A stretch of DNA of 15,508 bases from Candidatus Methanoplasma sp. (GTDB taxonomy: Archaea; Thermoplasmatota; Thermoplasmata; Methanomassiliicoccales; Methanomethylophilaceae), in the NCBI GenBank assembly GCA_031271555.1, contig JAISVN010000022.1, positions 1 to 15,508 of the forward strand, read 5' to 3'. A model generated the notes under the pieces. That model was given only the letters and a program-made list of their open reading frames with translations. It had not been told where the DNA came from and did not search any database. Each line of letters opens with the position of its first letter. The first letter of the stretch is position 1. Positions 1 to 7,736 of this stretch are shown here, piece by piece. The position numbers and the translations under genes are program-made.

Positions 1-3000
1 AAGGTTCTCATTCCCTGCGCCTACAAGCGCCGGGTCGTAAGAGCCTGAGATCGCCACTGTAGCCGAAGACTTTGCTCCAACATTGATGGTGTACTCTTTA
101 TCGAGAACCCACGCGGAACCGGCCTTTATCGTGTATGTAACGGCGAAGTCGCCTTTGTTCTCTACTCTCAGGTTGAATGTACCGCGGCCGTCGGCGAAGT
201 TGAAGCTGTCTCCTGAAAGGCTCAGAGTCGATACCGAGGACTGCGTCGCAACCGGGAAGTGCACGGTCGCTTCATCGACGACCTTGTCCGCAGACACCGT
301 CGTTGATCCTGTGTACCTGTATTCCATGCTGCCTATCGTCTTTGTCAGCTCCGCGCTCAGGCTGAGTGCGACACCTTTCGGCACCGTCATCTCAAATGCG
401 CCTCTGCTTATGGAGAACGGCACTGTGACACTTCCGTACGTCGCTTTGAGTTCTCCATCGGCCACTACGCCCACGTATCCCTTTATCACGGCTTTGTCCG
501 CTTTGTTGGCAAGGTTCAGGGTTGCGGCGCTTGTTATGTTCGTTACGGATGCATAGGCTATCTGCTCGTTCGATCCTTCTGAGCCGGACACCGCCTTGAA
601 GTAGAAGCTCTTTCCTCTTTCAAGATAATAGATGAGAGAGTTGTCGGGATCTACAAAGTAGTCCCCGAGTTCTTCATCAGTCGGCGTCACGGTTATCTGG
701 TCGCTTGTAGAAGCATTCAGTTCGACCTTAACGATGTTCGTGGCCTCTATGTTCAGGTTCCCGCCTTTGCCCGGATATACGTATATCGTGCCGTTGTAGT
801 ACTGCCCGGTGCTGCCTTTTATGACTGCCGTATATTGGCCGGGGATCACAGCTGTAGAACTGGATACCGTGTACTTTGCCGATGAATCATTGTACAACGT
901 TATCTCGGCCGGAACGCCGTTGGATACGCTGACCTGCTTTACAAAGCTCTCAGATGTTGATGATTTGCTTGACGCAAGGTTCCATGTGTTGGATGTGTTG
1001 CCTGAGGTGCCGCTCATTTCAGTGCTCTGTGCGACCATTTTGAACTTGGTGTTCTCGAATCCCGGCGAGGTCATTGTCGCACCGTATCCCTGGGGCACGA
1101 TGAACGCGGCCCTGCCGCTGGAATCCGTCTTTGTCACGATCTTGTACTCTGTGTTGCTTATCGACATCTTCATCGTCACATCCACAAAGGCTATTCCCCT
1201 CGTGGATGACGACGATATGTTCGTGTTGTAGTTCACGGTCATGGTCAGAGTGCGCGACTGGGATGTTGATACGTTCCCCATGTCCTTATCGCCAGATATC
1301 ACTTCCTCGGATATCGATGCGCTTGTTCCGCCGAAGACATATCTTGCATACGTTCCTGCAGGCAGCATCGCGTTGAACTCCCCTTTCTCATTGGATGAGA
1401 ATATAAAGGTCTCTCCGCTGCTCATATCTATGAACGAAACGGTTCCAGACATTGCATCTCCTTTGTTGTCTTTCAGGACCCCTTTCACATTGTATCCAGT
1501 CGATTCGGTAAGTGCTATGCTGCTGCCGGTGGTGATCCCGTGGTATACTTTGCCGTTTCTGACCGCATATGCGGTGTAGGATTCGCTGCTGTTCCCTCCG
1601 TTCGTCGGCACCGCGAAGGTGTTGGACGTAGAGGATGAGCTGAGGAAACCGAACGACATTATGGAGATCAGACTTCCGGACGGGGCTCCCGATACAGAGA
1701 TGTTCTTCGAATCATACACTGTCAGGGACACCGTCCTGCTGCCGTTGTTCGAGACCGTGGCAGTAGGGTTGGATACCGATGTCTTGCCTTCCGTAGCATA
1801 CACTACATATGTTGACGGCACCACGGATATCTTCGCCTGGCCCGCGTCCACGGTTCCGCTGAATATTGCACCGGTCGTTGTATCCTGTGCGATTATCCTG
1901 GTCCCATTTGCCGCGTTCGCTCCGACATCGTCCGTGACCGTGGCGGTTATCGTACCGGAGGTTGCGGATATCTGATATCCAGAATTGGCTCCGGCATTGA
2001 CCGTCACTTTTGCCGAGTTTATCGTCGTTCCGGACGGTGAGTATACCGTTATTGTGTACACATCAGGGATTATGTTGTTGAACGTGAAGTTCCCATTGGA
2101 TACACTTGCCTGATATTTCTTGCCGGAAGCGTCCCCTTCCATCATGACGAAGACTTCTTCTTTGTATGTTTCCGTCCCCACGGTGACGTTGCCGGACAGG
2201 CTTGTCGCCGATATGTTCAGCGGTTCATTTACGTTGTTCCAGCGGGTCTCGATTATCGAACCCGTCGCCATTGTCTTGCTTCCGGCCGAGAACACCACGT
2301 AATACTCTGTGCCGACCGGCACGGATATAGTGTATGTTCCGTCGTCCTTTGTGAAGACTGTCGATTTCTTTACGTAGCCTGCGATTCCGGAAGTGTCGTA
2401 TTCGGTCTTGGCGAAAACGGAGATCTGTATGCCTTTTGCTCCGGTCGTTCCGCTCTCAGAGACATAGTTCACTGTGCCGGAGACACCGGTCGTTATCGAA
2501 GAATCGTACTCCATCATGACTACCCCGTTCAAGTAGTTGATCAGACCGCCCTTCTCATTCTGGAGCGCTATGGCCTCAAAGGCATCCATCTCGACCCATC
2601 CTTCGGATGTGCCGGTGGCATTGCTGTCAGGGTTGTAGTAGATGTGCCAATACGCTATCTTGTAGTTGGCAAGTCCGTATCCCGGGTTGGCCTTGATCTT
2701 CCCGTCGCTCAGAGAGAGCGCATTCAGATATTCTGTGGAAGATGTCTGCCCTGCCTCTGCCGGAGTCATACCGATGAGGGACCTCCAGAAGAAGGTGTCG
2801 TACAGGGCAGCGTTGTATGTCGCATATCCTGTGCTCTGGTTGTATGTGAAGTATTTCGAGATCGCCCCGTAAGAGTCTGTGACGTAGCTTCCGAGATATG
2901 CGGTGTTCGAGAAGTATGACCCGTCGTTATAGTAGAGCGGGAGCATGCTCCTGTCCACGGACACGTACCTTATCGACTCGCCGCTTATGTCGCATATCCT

Positions 3001-5034
3001 ATCATACAGAGTGTTGACGCCGGATTCCGGGATCGTGCTCGTCATGTAGTTCGTGAGAACGAAATAGAGGGCGTTCTCTTCAGTGACGTTCGGACTTACT
3101 CCGGAGTACGTCTTGGTGTCGTCCTTTACCTCTTTCACTGCCGAAGAGGGGTCGTCTATGTAGCCTTTGATCTTGTCGTAATCCAACCCTGCATCTCTTA
3201 TCGCCGATTGGAATGAAGACGGATCGTTTGCTAGCAGCAGACGTATCGCCATCGCCGCTGTTGCGGCTGGACCGCTGTTGGCCAGAAGTATCGCCGCCAT
3301 GGCCGATGCTCCGCCGCCGTACGGATCGGTGATCGAATCGAACCCTCCATGCGATACAGCATTGGTGGAGTAGCCTAGCCATGTGACGAGCGCACCGTCC
3401 TTTTCGACGCCGCTGTACTCGCTCCACATCTTGTTGATGTAGCTTGTGTCGTCTGTCATCACTGTGTAGCCCAGGCCGCCGAAGTACCCATCCCCTTCTG
3501 AATTGGTGGGGATGCTGGCGTCGGCCGCATAGACCAGATTGGGCGCCAAGATCAGGGCGACCAGCGCGATAGTGGTCGCAAGGGGTATCGGCTTGAGCGT
3601 CTTTTTCAAGGCATATTTTATTCCGTTGCCTCTCATGTCCGCAAAGTAGCTCTTCAGGTCAACTGTCCTGATGATCATCAGTATTACAGCCGCCGATCCG
3701 ACGGCGAAGCCCGTTCCTGCCACCGCGGCATATGATGATGAGTACCATCCCATGCAGAACATGGCAAGCAGCCACCACATGGTGAATGTGTATTTCCTTG
3801 AGTCCATGTTCCTGCGGTACTTGTAGACCATGTACAGGAACATGATCAGCGGCATCCATACGGTTATCCACCCAAAGAACGCCGCCATTGACGATATTGA
3901 TGTCCTTGTTGTTCCGGACGCGAGGTCGGACATGAGTCCGCTCGTGTATACCGAGTTGCCGTTTACGACAGCCGCGAAAAGGTCGCCGGCCGCAAAGTAC
4001 AGCACTGCGAGCACTCCTGCTGCAATTATCAGGATCACTGGGATCATCAGAACCCACGGTCTGCCCGCGGTCTTGCCGAACAGTACGGTGAGGGCGACGG
4101 CCATCACCGCAAGCACGAACGGCCCGGAGAAGATCTGGTCCCAAAGTCCGGCCACCAGATAGTAAGGTGCTGGCATGAGCACTCCGAGCAGTATGACTGC
4201 GGAATATATCGCGATCGACGGCATCATTTCCTTGGACCTGAAACGGTCGATAAGTGCCTGAGCGACCATGAAGAACACGAGCGCCAGCAATATTATGCGG
4301 AACTGGTTCCAAGACAATGCAATCATCGCAAACAGTATTCCTGCGATGAGCATGCTCTTGAGCGCTGCCCTGTTCTCGAACATCGCTTTTACTCCGGAAG
4401 GCTGGACCCTGTCACAGTCTTCGAGAGCCTTCAGTATGAAGTAGATCATGAATGCCAGCAGGAATCCTATGAACGCATATTCCGTGCCGTTCGAGAAGGC
4501 TGTGGTCATTATCATCAGCGCAAAGAATGCGTACAAGAGCGCCGAAAGAAGACCTATCTTCTCGTCATTGAACATCTTCCTTCCTATGAGATACACAGGC
4601 CAGCAGGTCAAGGCCGCGAATATCGGCGCGGAGAATGCCAGAGTCCCTGCTGCCGCAGTTCCTGCTGATACCCCGAACATTGACACTACTCCCGCGACCC
4701 CTGCAAGGATGACATCCATCAGCGGAGGATAGATGTTAACGGAGCCGTATGGATAGTTGAGGGCCGGATCCATGAAAGCGAATGAACCGTTGAGCAGGCT
4801 TTCGATGATATGAACGTGACTTGATGCTCCTGTTCCGCCTGACAGAGCGAAATCGCTGCCGGCAGATACACCGTAGGCGAAAATGAACCTTATGACAAAA
4901 GCCACTATCATTATCGCTAACAGTGTTATCAGGCGCCATTCTCTCCTGAACCATGTTTCCTGGCCGTCGTCCGACGTAGGCAGGAAACCCCCATCTGTGC
5001 TGGGTTTGGCTGACCTAATTCCAAATTTGCGCAT
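1..5034 (-). CDS. STT3/AglB-family oligosaccharyltransferase-like membrane protein with giant beta-sandwich ectodomain (partial, C-terminus beyond window)
   Basis: I read this frame codon by codon from the ATG at 5034 to base 1: 1678 codons, no stop, so the gene continues past the left edge. Residues about 35-500 hold roughly 13 hydrophobic segments, as in STT3/AglB, which transfers lipid-linked glycan to Asn in N-X-S/T on the outer face of the membrane. Family landmarks are HVHIIE (73-78), DPALNYPYGS followed by YPPL in the first external loop (89-105), and SISS (379-382) where SVSE/TIXE is expected. The soluble domain carries WLGYS (552-556) in place of WWDYG. From about residue 850 come repeated beta-rich modules: a carboxypeptidase-regulatory-like unit (about 850-920), several Ig-like units, and a NEW3/CARDB-like unit (about 1600-1675). 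I count 17 N-X-S/T sequons after residue 500 and only one Cys there (C681). The start is supported by AGGAG 8 nt upstream. STT3-fold membership is fairly secure. Whether it is an active transferase is doubtful because several catalytic acids look replaced, so I give no symbol. Confidence 0.85.
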   Translation of the reverse strand, partial: MRKFGIRSAKPSTDGGFLPTSDDGQETWFRREWRLITLLAIMIVAFVIRFIFAYGVSAGSDFALSGGTGASSHVHIIESLLNGSFAFMDPALNYPYGSVNIYPPLMDVILAGVAGVVSMFGVSAGTAAAGTLAFSAPIFAALTCWPVYLIGRKMFNDEKIGLLSALLYAFFALMIMTTAFSNGTEYAFIGFLLAFMIYFILKALEDCDRVQPSGVKAMFENRAALKSMLIAGILFAMIALSWNQFRIILLALVFFMVAQALIDRFRSKEMMPSIAIYSAVILLGVLMPAPYYLVAGLWDQIFSGPFVLAVMAVALTVLFGKTAGRPWVLMIPVILIIAAGVLAVLYFAAGDLFAAVVNGNSVYTSGLMSDLASGTTRTSISSMAAFFGWITVWMPLIMFLYMVYKYRRNMDSRKYTFTMWWLLAMFCMGWYSSSYAAVAGTGFAVGSAAVILMIIRTVDLKSYFADMRGNGIKYALKKTLKPIPLATTIALVALILAPNLVYAADASIPTNSEGDGYFGGLGYTVMTDDTSYINKMWSEYSGVEKDGALVTWLGYSTNAVSHGGFDSITDPYGGGASAMAAILLANSGPAATAAMAIRLLLANDPSSFQSAIRDAGLDYDKIKGYIDDPSSAVKEVKDDTKTYSGVSPNVTEENALYFVLTNYMTSTIPESGVNTLYDRICDISGESIRYVSVDRSMLPLYYNDGSYFSNTAYLGSYVTDSYGAISKYFTYNQSTGYATYNAALYDTFFWRSLIGMTPAEAGQTSSTEYLNALSLSDGKIKANPGYGLANYKIAYWHIYYNPDSNATGTSEGWVEMDAFEAIALQNEKGGLINYLNGVVMMEYDSSITTGVSGTVNYVSESGTTGAKGIQISVFAKTEYDTSGIAGYVKKSTVFTKDDGTYTISVPVGTEYYVVFSAGSKTMATGSIIETRWNNVNEPLNISATSLSGNVTVGTETYKEEVFVMMEGDASGKKYQASVSNGNFTFNNIIPDVYTITVYSPSGTTINSAKVTVNAGANSGYQISATSGTITATVTDDVGANAANGTRIIAQDTTTGAIFSGTVDAGQAKISVVPSTYVVYATEGKTSVSNPTATVSNNGSRTVSLTVYDSKNISVSGAPSGSLISIMSFGFLSSSSTSNTFAVPTNGGNSSESYTAYAVRNGKVYHGITTGSSIALTESTGYNVKGVLKDNKGDAMSGTVSFIDMSSGETFIFSSNEKGEFNAMLPAGTYARYVFGGTSASISEEVISGDKDMGNVSTSQSRTLTMTVNYNTNISSSSTRGIAFVDVTMKMSISNTEYKIVTKTDSSGRAAFIVPQGYGATMTSPGFENTKFKMVAQSTEMSGTSGNTSNTWNLASSKSSTSESFVKQVSVSNGVPAEITLYNDSSAKYTVSSSTAVIPGQYTAVIKGSTGQYYNGTIYVYPGKGGNLNIEATNIVKVELNASTSDQITVTPTDEELGDYFVDPDNSLIYYLERGKSFYFKAVSGSEGSNEQIAYASVTNITSAATLNLANKADKAVIKGYVGVVADGELKATYGSVTVPFSISRGAFEMTVPKGVALSLSAELTKTIGSMEYRYTGSTTVSADKVVDEATVHFPVATQSSVSTLSLSGDSFNFADGRGTFNLRVENKGDFAVTYTIKAGSAWVLDKEYTINVGAKSSATVAISGSYDPALVGAGNENL

Positions 5035-5042
5035 TCTATAAT

Positions 5043-5047
5043 CTCCT
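5043..5047 (-). promoter_or_regulatory. Shine-Dalgarno site of the STT3-like gene
   Basis: On the minus strand AGGAG lies 8 nt before the ATG at 5034. It matches the anti-SD end of archaeal 16S rRNA and supports this ATG as the start. Confidence 0.7.
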
Positions 5048-5076
5048 AATAGAGTATTGGCTCATGCCTGAATGCG

Positions 5077-5092
5077 TATATATAGGTTTATA
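5077..5092 (-). promoter_or_regulatory. TATA box region of the STT3-like gene
   Basis: The minus strand reads TATAAA (5092-5087) then TATATATA (5084-5077), both good archaeal TBP sites. A start 25-27 bp downstream of either would fall near 5054-5064 and give a leader of about 20-30 nt that includes the Shine-Dalgarno site. This indicates the gene has its own promoter and is not only read through from pyrF. Confidence 0.65.
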
Positions 5093-5109
5093 GGCGGGCG
5101 CGCGTGCCC

Positions 5110-5115
5110 AAAAAA
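5110..5115 (-). terminator. T-tract terminator after pyrF
   Basis: The minus strand has six consecutive T, 7 nt after the pyrF TGA. Oligo-T tracts without an upstream hairpin are the usual intrinsic terminator in archaea. Its place between pyrF and the next TATA box fits that role. Confidence 0.55.
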
Positions 5116-5122
5116 GGATGGG

Positions 5123-5767
5123 TCAGAGAAGAGGTTTGATTTCGTCCCTTATTGCGGATGCTACCGACAATGGGTAATCGGCATCGTAGATCGCCCTTCC
5201 CACTATGACGTAGTCCGCTCCTGCGGATATCGCCGATGATGCGCTTCCGCCCTGAGCACCGACGCCAGGGGACAGGATCTTCAGGTTACCTGCCACTGCC
5301 CTTATCGCTTTGATCCGCTCGGGCCTTGTCGCCGGCGCTATGAAACCTGCCACTCCGCACTTTACCCCTAGCATCGCCATCTCTTCGGCGTGCTGCGCAG
5401 TGAACATCATTCCGCCGGGGTGGCTCATCTCGGTGACTGCGAATATGTCGGCCGACCCTGCCGCGGATACCGCCTCTTTCAGAGAATCCTCTCCCGTGAA
5501 TGCGTGCACTATGACCCCTGATGCGCCTCTTGACACCGCCTCTTCGACTATCAGGCGCACGGTGTTCGGAATATCGGCGACCTTGAAATCGCATATCACG
5601 TCGGATATCTCAGACAGCCGGGTGATCATCTCCGGCCCCTCCGAAAGGACAAGAGGCCAGTTTATCTTTATTGCATCGACCGCGTCCGAAACGGATTCCG
5701 CTATCCTCAAGGCTTTGAGTCCGTCGGTCTCGTCCAGCGCGAGTATGATTCCTGTGTCTCTCCTCAT
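5123..5767 (-). CDS. pyrF: Orotidine 5'-phosphate decarboxylase
   Basis: This enzyme removes CO2 from OMP to give UMP, the last step of de novo pyrimidine synthesis, in the cytoplasm as a TIM-barrel dimer. The catalytic set is visible: D12 in LALDETDG, K34 in KINWPL, and D60, K62, D65 in DFKVADIPNT. The phosphate-binding Arg is R191 in VIVGRAIYDADYP. The spacing of these residues and the length (214 aa) match the short archaeal OMPDC. An in-frame GTG at 5773 adds two residues and lies 10 nt after GGAGGG (5785-5790); the ATG at 5767 lies about 27-34 bp after a TATA-like TTAATAAA (5794-5801), so the message may be nearly leaderless. Either start is possible and the function does not depend on the choice. 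The gene stands alone between the divergent radical SAM gene and the downstream STT3-like gene, with no other pyrimidine genes in view. Confidence 0.95.
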   Translation of the reverse strand: MRRDTGIILALDETDGLKALRIAESVSDAVDAIKINWPLVLSEGPEMITRLSEISDVICDFKVADIPNTVRLIVEEAVSRGASGVIVHAFTGEDSLKEAVSAAGSADIFAVTEMSHPGGMMFTAQHAEEMAMLGVKCGVAGFIAPATRPERIKAIRAVAGNLKILSPGVGAQGGSASSAISAGADYVIVGRAIYDADYPLSVASAIRDEIKPLL

Positions 5768-5790
5768 GGTCACGTTTCTTTAGCCCTCCA

Positions 5791-6894
5791 ATGTTTATTA
5801 AGACATCGCACAATCCCGTATCGATAAGATTGAAGAGATACGAATACGGCTCAGCCTCCAACTGCCCTCTTCCGGAAGGGTGCAAGCATTGCATCAACGG
5901 ATCGAAGATGGTCCTGCTCATAACCGGCAGGTGCGGTACGGACTGTTTCTACTGCCCGATATCCCCTGAGAAAAAAGGAAAGGACGTCATATATGCCAAC
6001 GAGCGGAAGATATCCGGGCTCGAAGAGATGATAGAAGAGGCGGAGTCCATGGATGCCACCGGCACTGGCATAACAGGAGGCGACCCGCTTGCCGCTATGG
6101 ACCGTACAGTGGAAGCGATAAGAATGCTGAAGGAGCACTTCGGCCCCGGCCACCATATACACCTGTACACTTCGGCCGTAGACCCCGAAAAAGCTGCCAG
6201 GCTGTGCGCTGCGGGGCTTGACGAGATAAGGTTCCATCCTCCTATGTCTCAGTGGGATGACATGGACTTCGGAACGATGTCCAAGATCATATCCGAGACG
6301 CCGATGGACGTCGGGATAGAAGTGCCCGCCATACCGGGAAATGAGGACAGACTCGAAAAGCTCGTCGTTTCTGCGGTCAAGGCGGGAGTGAAATTCATCA
6401 ACATAAACGAGTTCGAATTCTCCGAAAGCAACTGGAACATGATGGAAGACATGGGATATGCCGTAAAGGATGATCTTTCTTCGGCGGTAGCAGGATCTGA
6501 AGAGATGGCCATGGACCTTATGAGAAAATATCCGGAATATCCGATACACTTCTGCTCATCTGTTTTCAAGGACGGCGTACAGCTCAGAAAGAGACTCATA
6601 AGAAGGGCCTGCATTACGGCAAAGAAATACGATGTCGTCACAGAAGACGGCACTGTGGTCAAAGGGATCGTTTATGCTGATGACCTTGACGATGCCGCCG
6701 AGGCGATCCGCAGACTCCGCGTGCCTCCGGACCTTATCTTCATCGACCGGGAAAGAGGAAGGATAGAGGTCGCATCCTGGAAACTGAAGAAGATCTCGAA
6801 AAAGCTCCCGTACCGGTCGTACATTGTGGAAGAATATCCGACATTCGACAGGATGGAGGTCGAAAGGATGCCTTTGGATTATAAGAGGCATTGA
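5791..6894 (+). CDS. Radical SAM protein of unknown substrate (archaeal PFL-activase-related type)
   Basis: The 367-residue product has the radical SAM motif CGTDCFYC (C48, C52, C55), which holds a 4Fe-4S cluster that cleaves S-adenosylmethionine to a 5'-deoxyadenosyl radical. ITGGDP (about residues 90-95) fits the GGE-like SAM-binding strand. Three more Cys precede the motif as C25-x5-C31-x2-C34. HFCSS, then KDGVQLRKRL, occurs after the barrel near residues 250-270. This layout reminds me of the uncharacterised archaeal group related to pyruvate formate-lyase activating enzyme (COG2108), but that is from memory. Substrate and pathway are unknown. The gene is convergent with nusA and divergent from pyrF, so context gives no pathway. 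No Shine-Dalgarno site precedes the ATG; translation may be leaderless, and the start is less certain than the rest. Confidence 0.88.
   Translation: MFIKTSHNPVSIRLKRYEYGSASNCPLPEGCKHCINGSKMVLLITGRCGTDCFYCPISPEKKGKDVIYANERKISGLEEMIEEAESMDATGTGITGGDPLAAMDRTVEAIRMLKEHFGPGHHIHLYTSAVDPEKAARLCAAGLDEIRFHPPMSQWDDMDFGTMSKIISETPMDVGIEVPAIPGNEDRLEKLVVSAVKAGVKFININEFEFSESNWNMMEDMGYAVKDDLSSAVAGSEEMAMDLMRKYPEYPIHFCSSVFKDGVQLRKRLIRRACITAKKYDVVTEDGTVVKGIVYADDLDDAAEAIRRLRVPPDLIFIDRERGRIEVASWKLKKISKKLPYRSYIVEEYPTFDRMEVERMPLDYKRH
5794..5801 (-). promoter_or_regulatory. Candidate TATA box for pyrF
   Basis: TTAATAAA on the minus strand would place transcription start near 5770-5773, at the pyrF start. It lies inside the first codons of the divergent radical SAM gene. 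No better AT-rich element is seen nearby. Confidence 0.4.
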
Positions 6895-6901
6895 TCGCAC
6901 C

Positions 6902-6990
6902 AAAAATAGCAAGAGTATTGGTAAAAAAGCCATAAACACTGCAAAAACGTCTTTATTCAGAATTTATTTGAAAAAAAGGTTATTTGAAAA
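6902..6990 (-). terminator. Tandem oligo-T terminators of the RNA polymerase operon
   Basis: Downstream of nusA the minus strand carries T4 (6990-6987), T7 (6977-6971), T5 (6947-6943), T6 (6928-6923) and T5 (6906-6902). No strong hairpin precedes them. This is the typical archaeal intrinsic terminator in several copies. The plus strand has only T3 runs here, so termination of the radical SAM transcript looks weaker. Confidence 0.65.
6964..6990. repeat. Short direct repeat in the convergent gap
   Basis: TTATTTGAAAA occurs at 6964-6974 and again at 6980-6990, 16 bp apart start to start. The two copies contain two of the T-tracts counted as terminators on the minus strand. Confidence 0.6.
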
Positions 6991-7017
6991 TGGTTTCTCA
7001 CACCGGACGGGGGAGCT

Positions 7018-7446
7018 TCAGTCAACGCTTATGCTCTGGATCTCATGATGCCTGTTCACGATATCCCTTGCAATGCGGAGATTCTTTCCGGCCTTTCCGA
7101 TCGCGCGCCCCTTGAGCTTGGGGTCCACCGTGATCGTGGCATGGGTTATGGTACCGCGTTGCTCGATAACGACCTTCTGAGGTTTGTATATGTGGAACAC
7201 GTTCATTACGAACTGTTCTGGGTCTTCGGAGTACTCTACGACCTGTATGTTCTTACCGGTCTTCTCGCTGAGCCTTATCACATGTTCCCCTTTCTTACCT
7301 ACGGCGATGTTCCCCTGTCCTTTCTCTACCACGAACACCAATTTGTCATCGGCTTCCATGCAGTCTATCGGATTGGCTTTCGTTATGGCTGAGAACAGCG
7401 CTATGTATCGGAGGGTATCCTCGTTTAGTACGATATCCGTTGACAT
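7018..7446 (-). CDS. nusA: Archaeal transcription factor NusA (two KH domains)
   Basis: The 142-residue product has the two KH RNA-binding domains of archaeal NusA and lacks the bacterial N-terminal polymerase-binding and S1 domains. The KH loops are GKKG (about 50-53) and GKAGKNL (about 117-123). It probably binds nascent RNA and affects elongation or termination, as inferred for the family. It is the last gene of the polymerase operon. A GTG at 7455 overlapping the rpl30e stop is in frame, but the ATG at 7446, preceded by GTGAG 4 nt upstream, gives the usual family start (MSTDIVLN), so I chose it. The stop TGA is followed by the T-tract terminators. Confidence 0.92.
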   Translation of the reverse strand: MSTDIVLNEDTLRYIALFSAITKANPIDCMEADDKLVFVVEKGQGNIAVGKKGEHVIRLSEKTGKNIQVVEYSEDPEQFVMNVFHIYKPQKVVIEQRGTITHATITVDPKLKGRAIGKAGKNLRIARDIVNRHHEIQSISVD

Positions 7447-7451
7447 ATGTC

Positions 7452-7736
7452 TCACAACGTTAAGATGTTAGAGGAACCCTTGTCAATGACCGCCAGGGCG
7501 GAAACTGAGAACGGCTTACCGCAGAGGGCTCCCAACTCCATGTTGTTACCCTCGTACACATGAACTTTCACGTCCACATCGCCTGTCAGCATCTTGCTGG
7601 GGCAGTTCCTTGCCAGGATTATCATCTGTGCCTTCCCGGCCTTTATTGCTTTCTCTGTCTGGTCGACCCCGAACTCCACCTTTCCGGTGGTTATCGCGGA
7701 CTTCAATGCTCTGCTTATGTCGATCTTCTCGCTCAT
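7452..7736 (-). CDS. rpl30e: Ribosomal protein L30e
   Basis: The 94-residue protein belongs to the L7Ae/L30e RNA-binding fold of the large ribosomal subunit. Recognisable parts are the N-terminal TGKVEFG, then QTEKAIKAGKA, the ILARNCP strand and the C-terminal CGKPFSVSALAVID. Length is normal for the family. Its place between rpoA2 and nusA is the conserved archaeal order. The ATG overlaps the rpoA2 stop as ATGA, and GGGGGAG lies 5 nt upstream, so translation is probably coupled to rpoA2. Confidence 0.95.
   Translation of the reverse strand: MSEKIDISRALKSAITTGKVEFGVDQTEKAIKAGKAQMIILARNCPSKMLTGDVDVKVHVYEGNNMELGALCGKPFSVSALAVIDKGSSNILTL

Larger units (their letters stand above)
5035..5122. other. 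Intergenic region between pyrF and the STT3-like gene
   Basis: These 88 bp hold, in minus-strand order, the pyrF T-tract, a GC-rich near-palindrome (5096-5109), two TATA-like elements and a Shine-Dalgarno site. I see no RNA gene or open frame here. Confidence 0.6.

Noticed and set aside
83..2919. Plus-strand open frames opposite the left part of the STT3-like gene
   Set aside because: The minus frame is open without a break for 1678 codons and has recognisable domains; the plus frames are its antisense shadows and have no promoter or SD support.
3080..4954. Minus-strand open frames inside the STT3-like gene in other phases (3080-3427, 3659-4312, 4736-4954)
   Set aside because: They are Arg/His/Ser-rich out-of-frame readings of the same DNA, with no family resemblance.
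1..5034. The STT3-like gene as a pseudogene
   Set aside because: Despite the altered catalytic residues the frame is intact over 1678 codons, with a good promoter and SD site, which indicates it is maintained as a protein.
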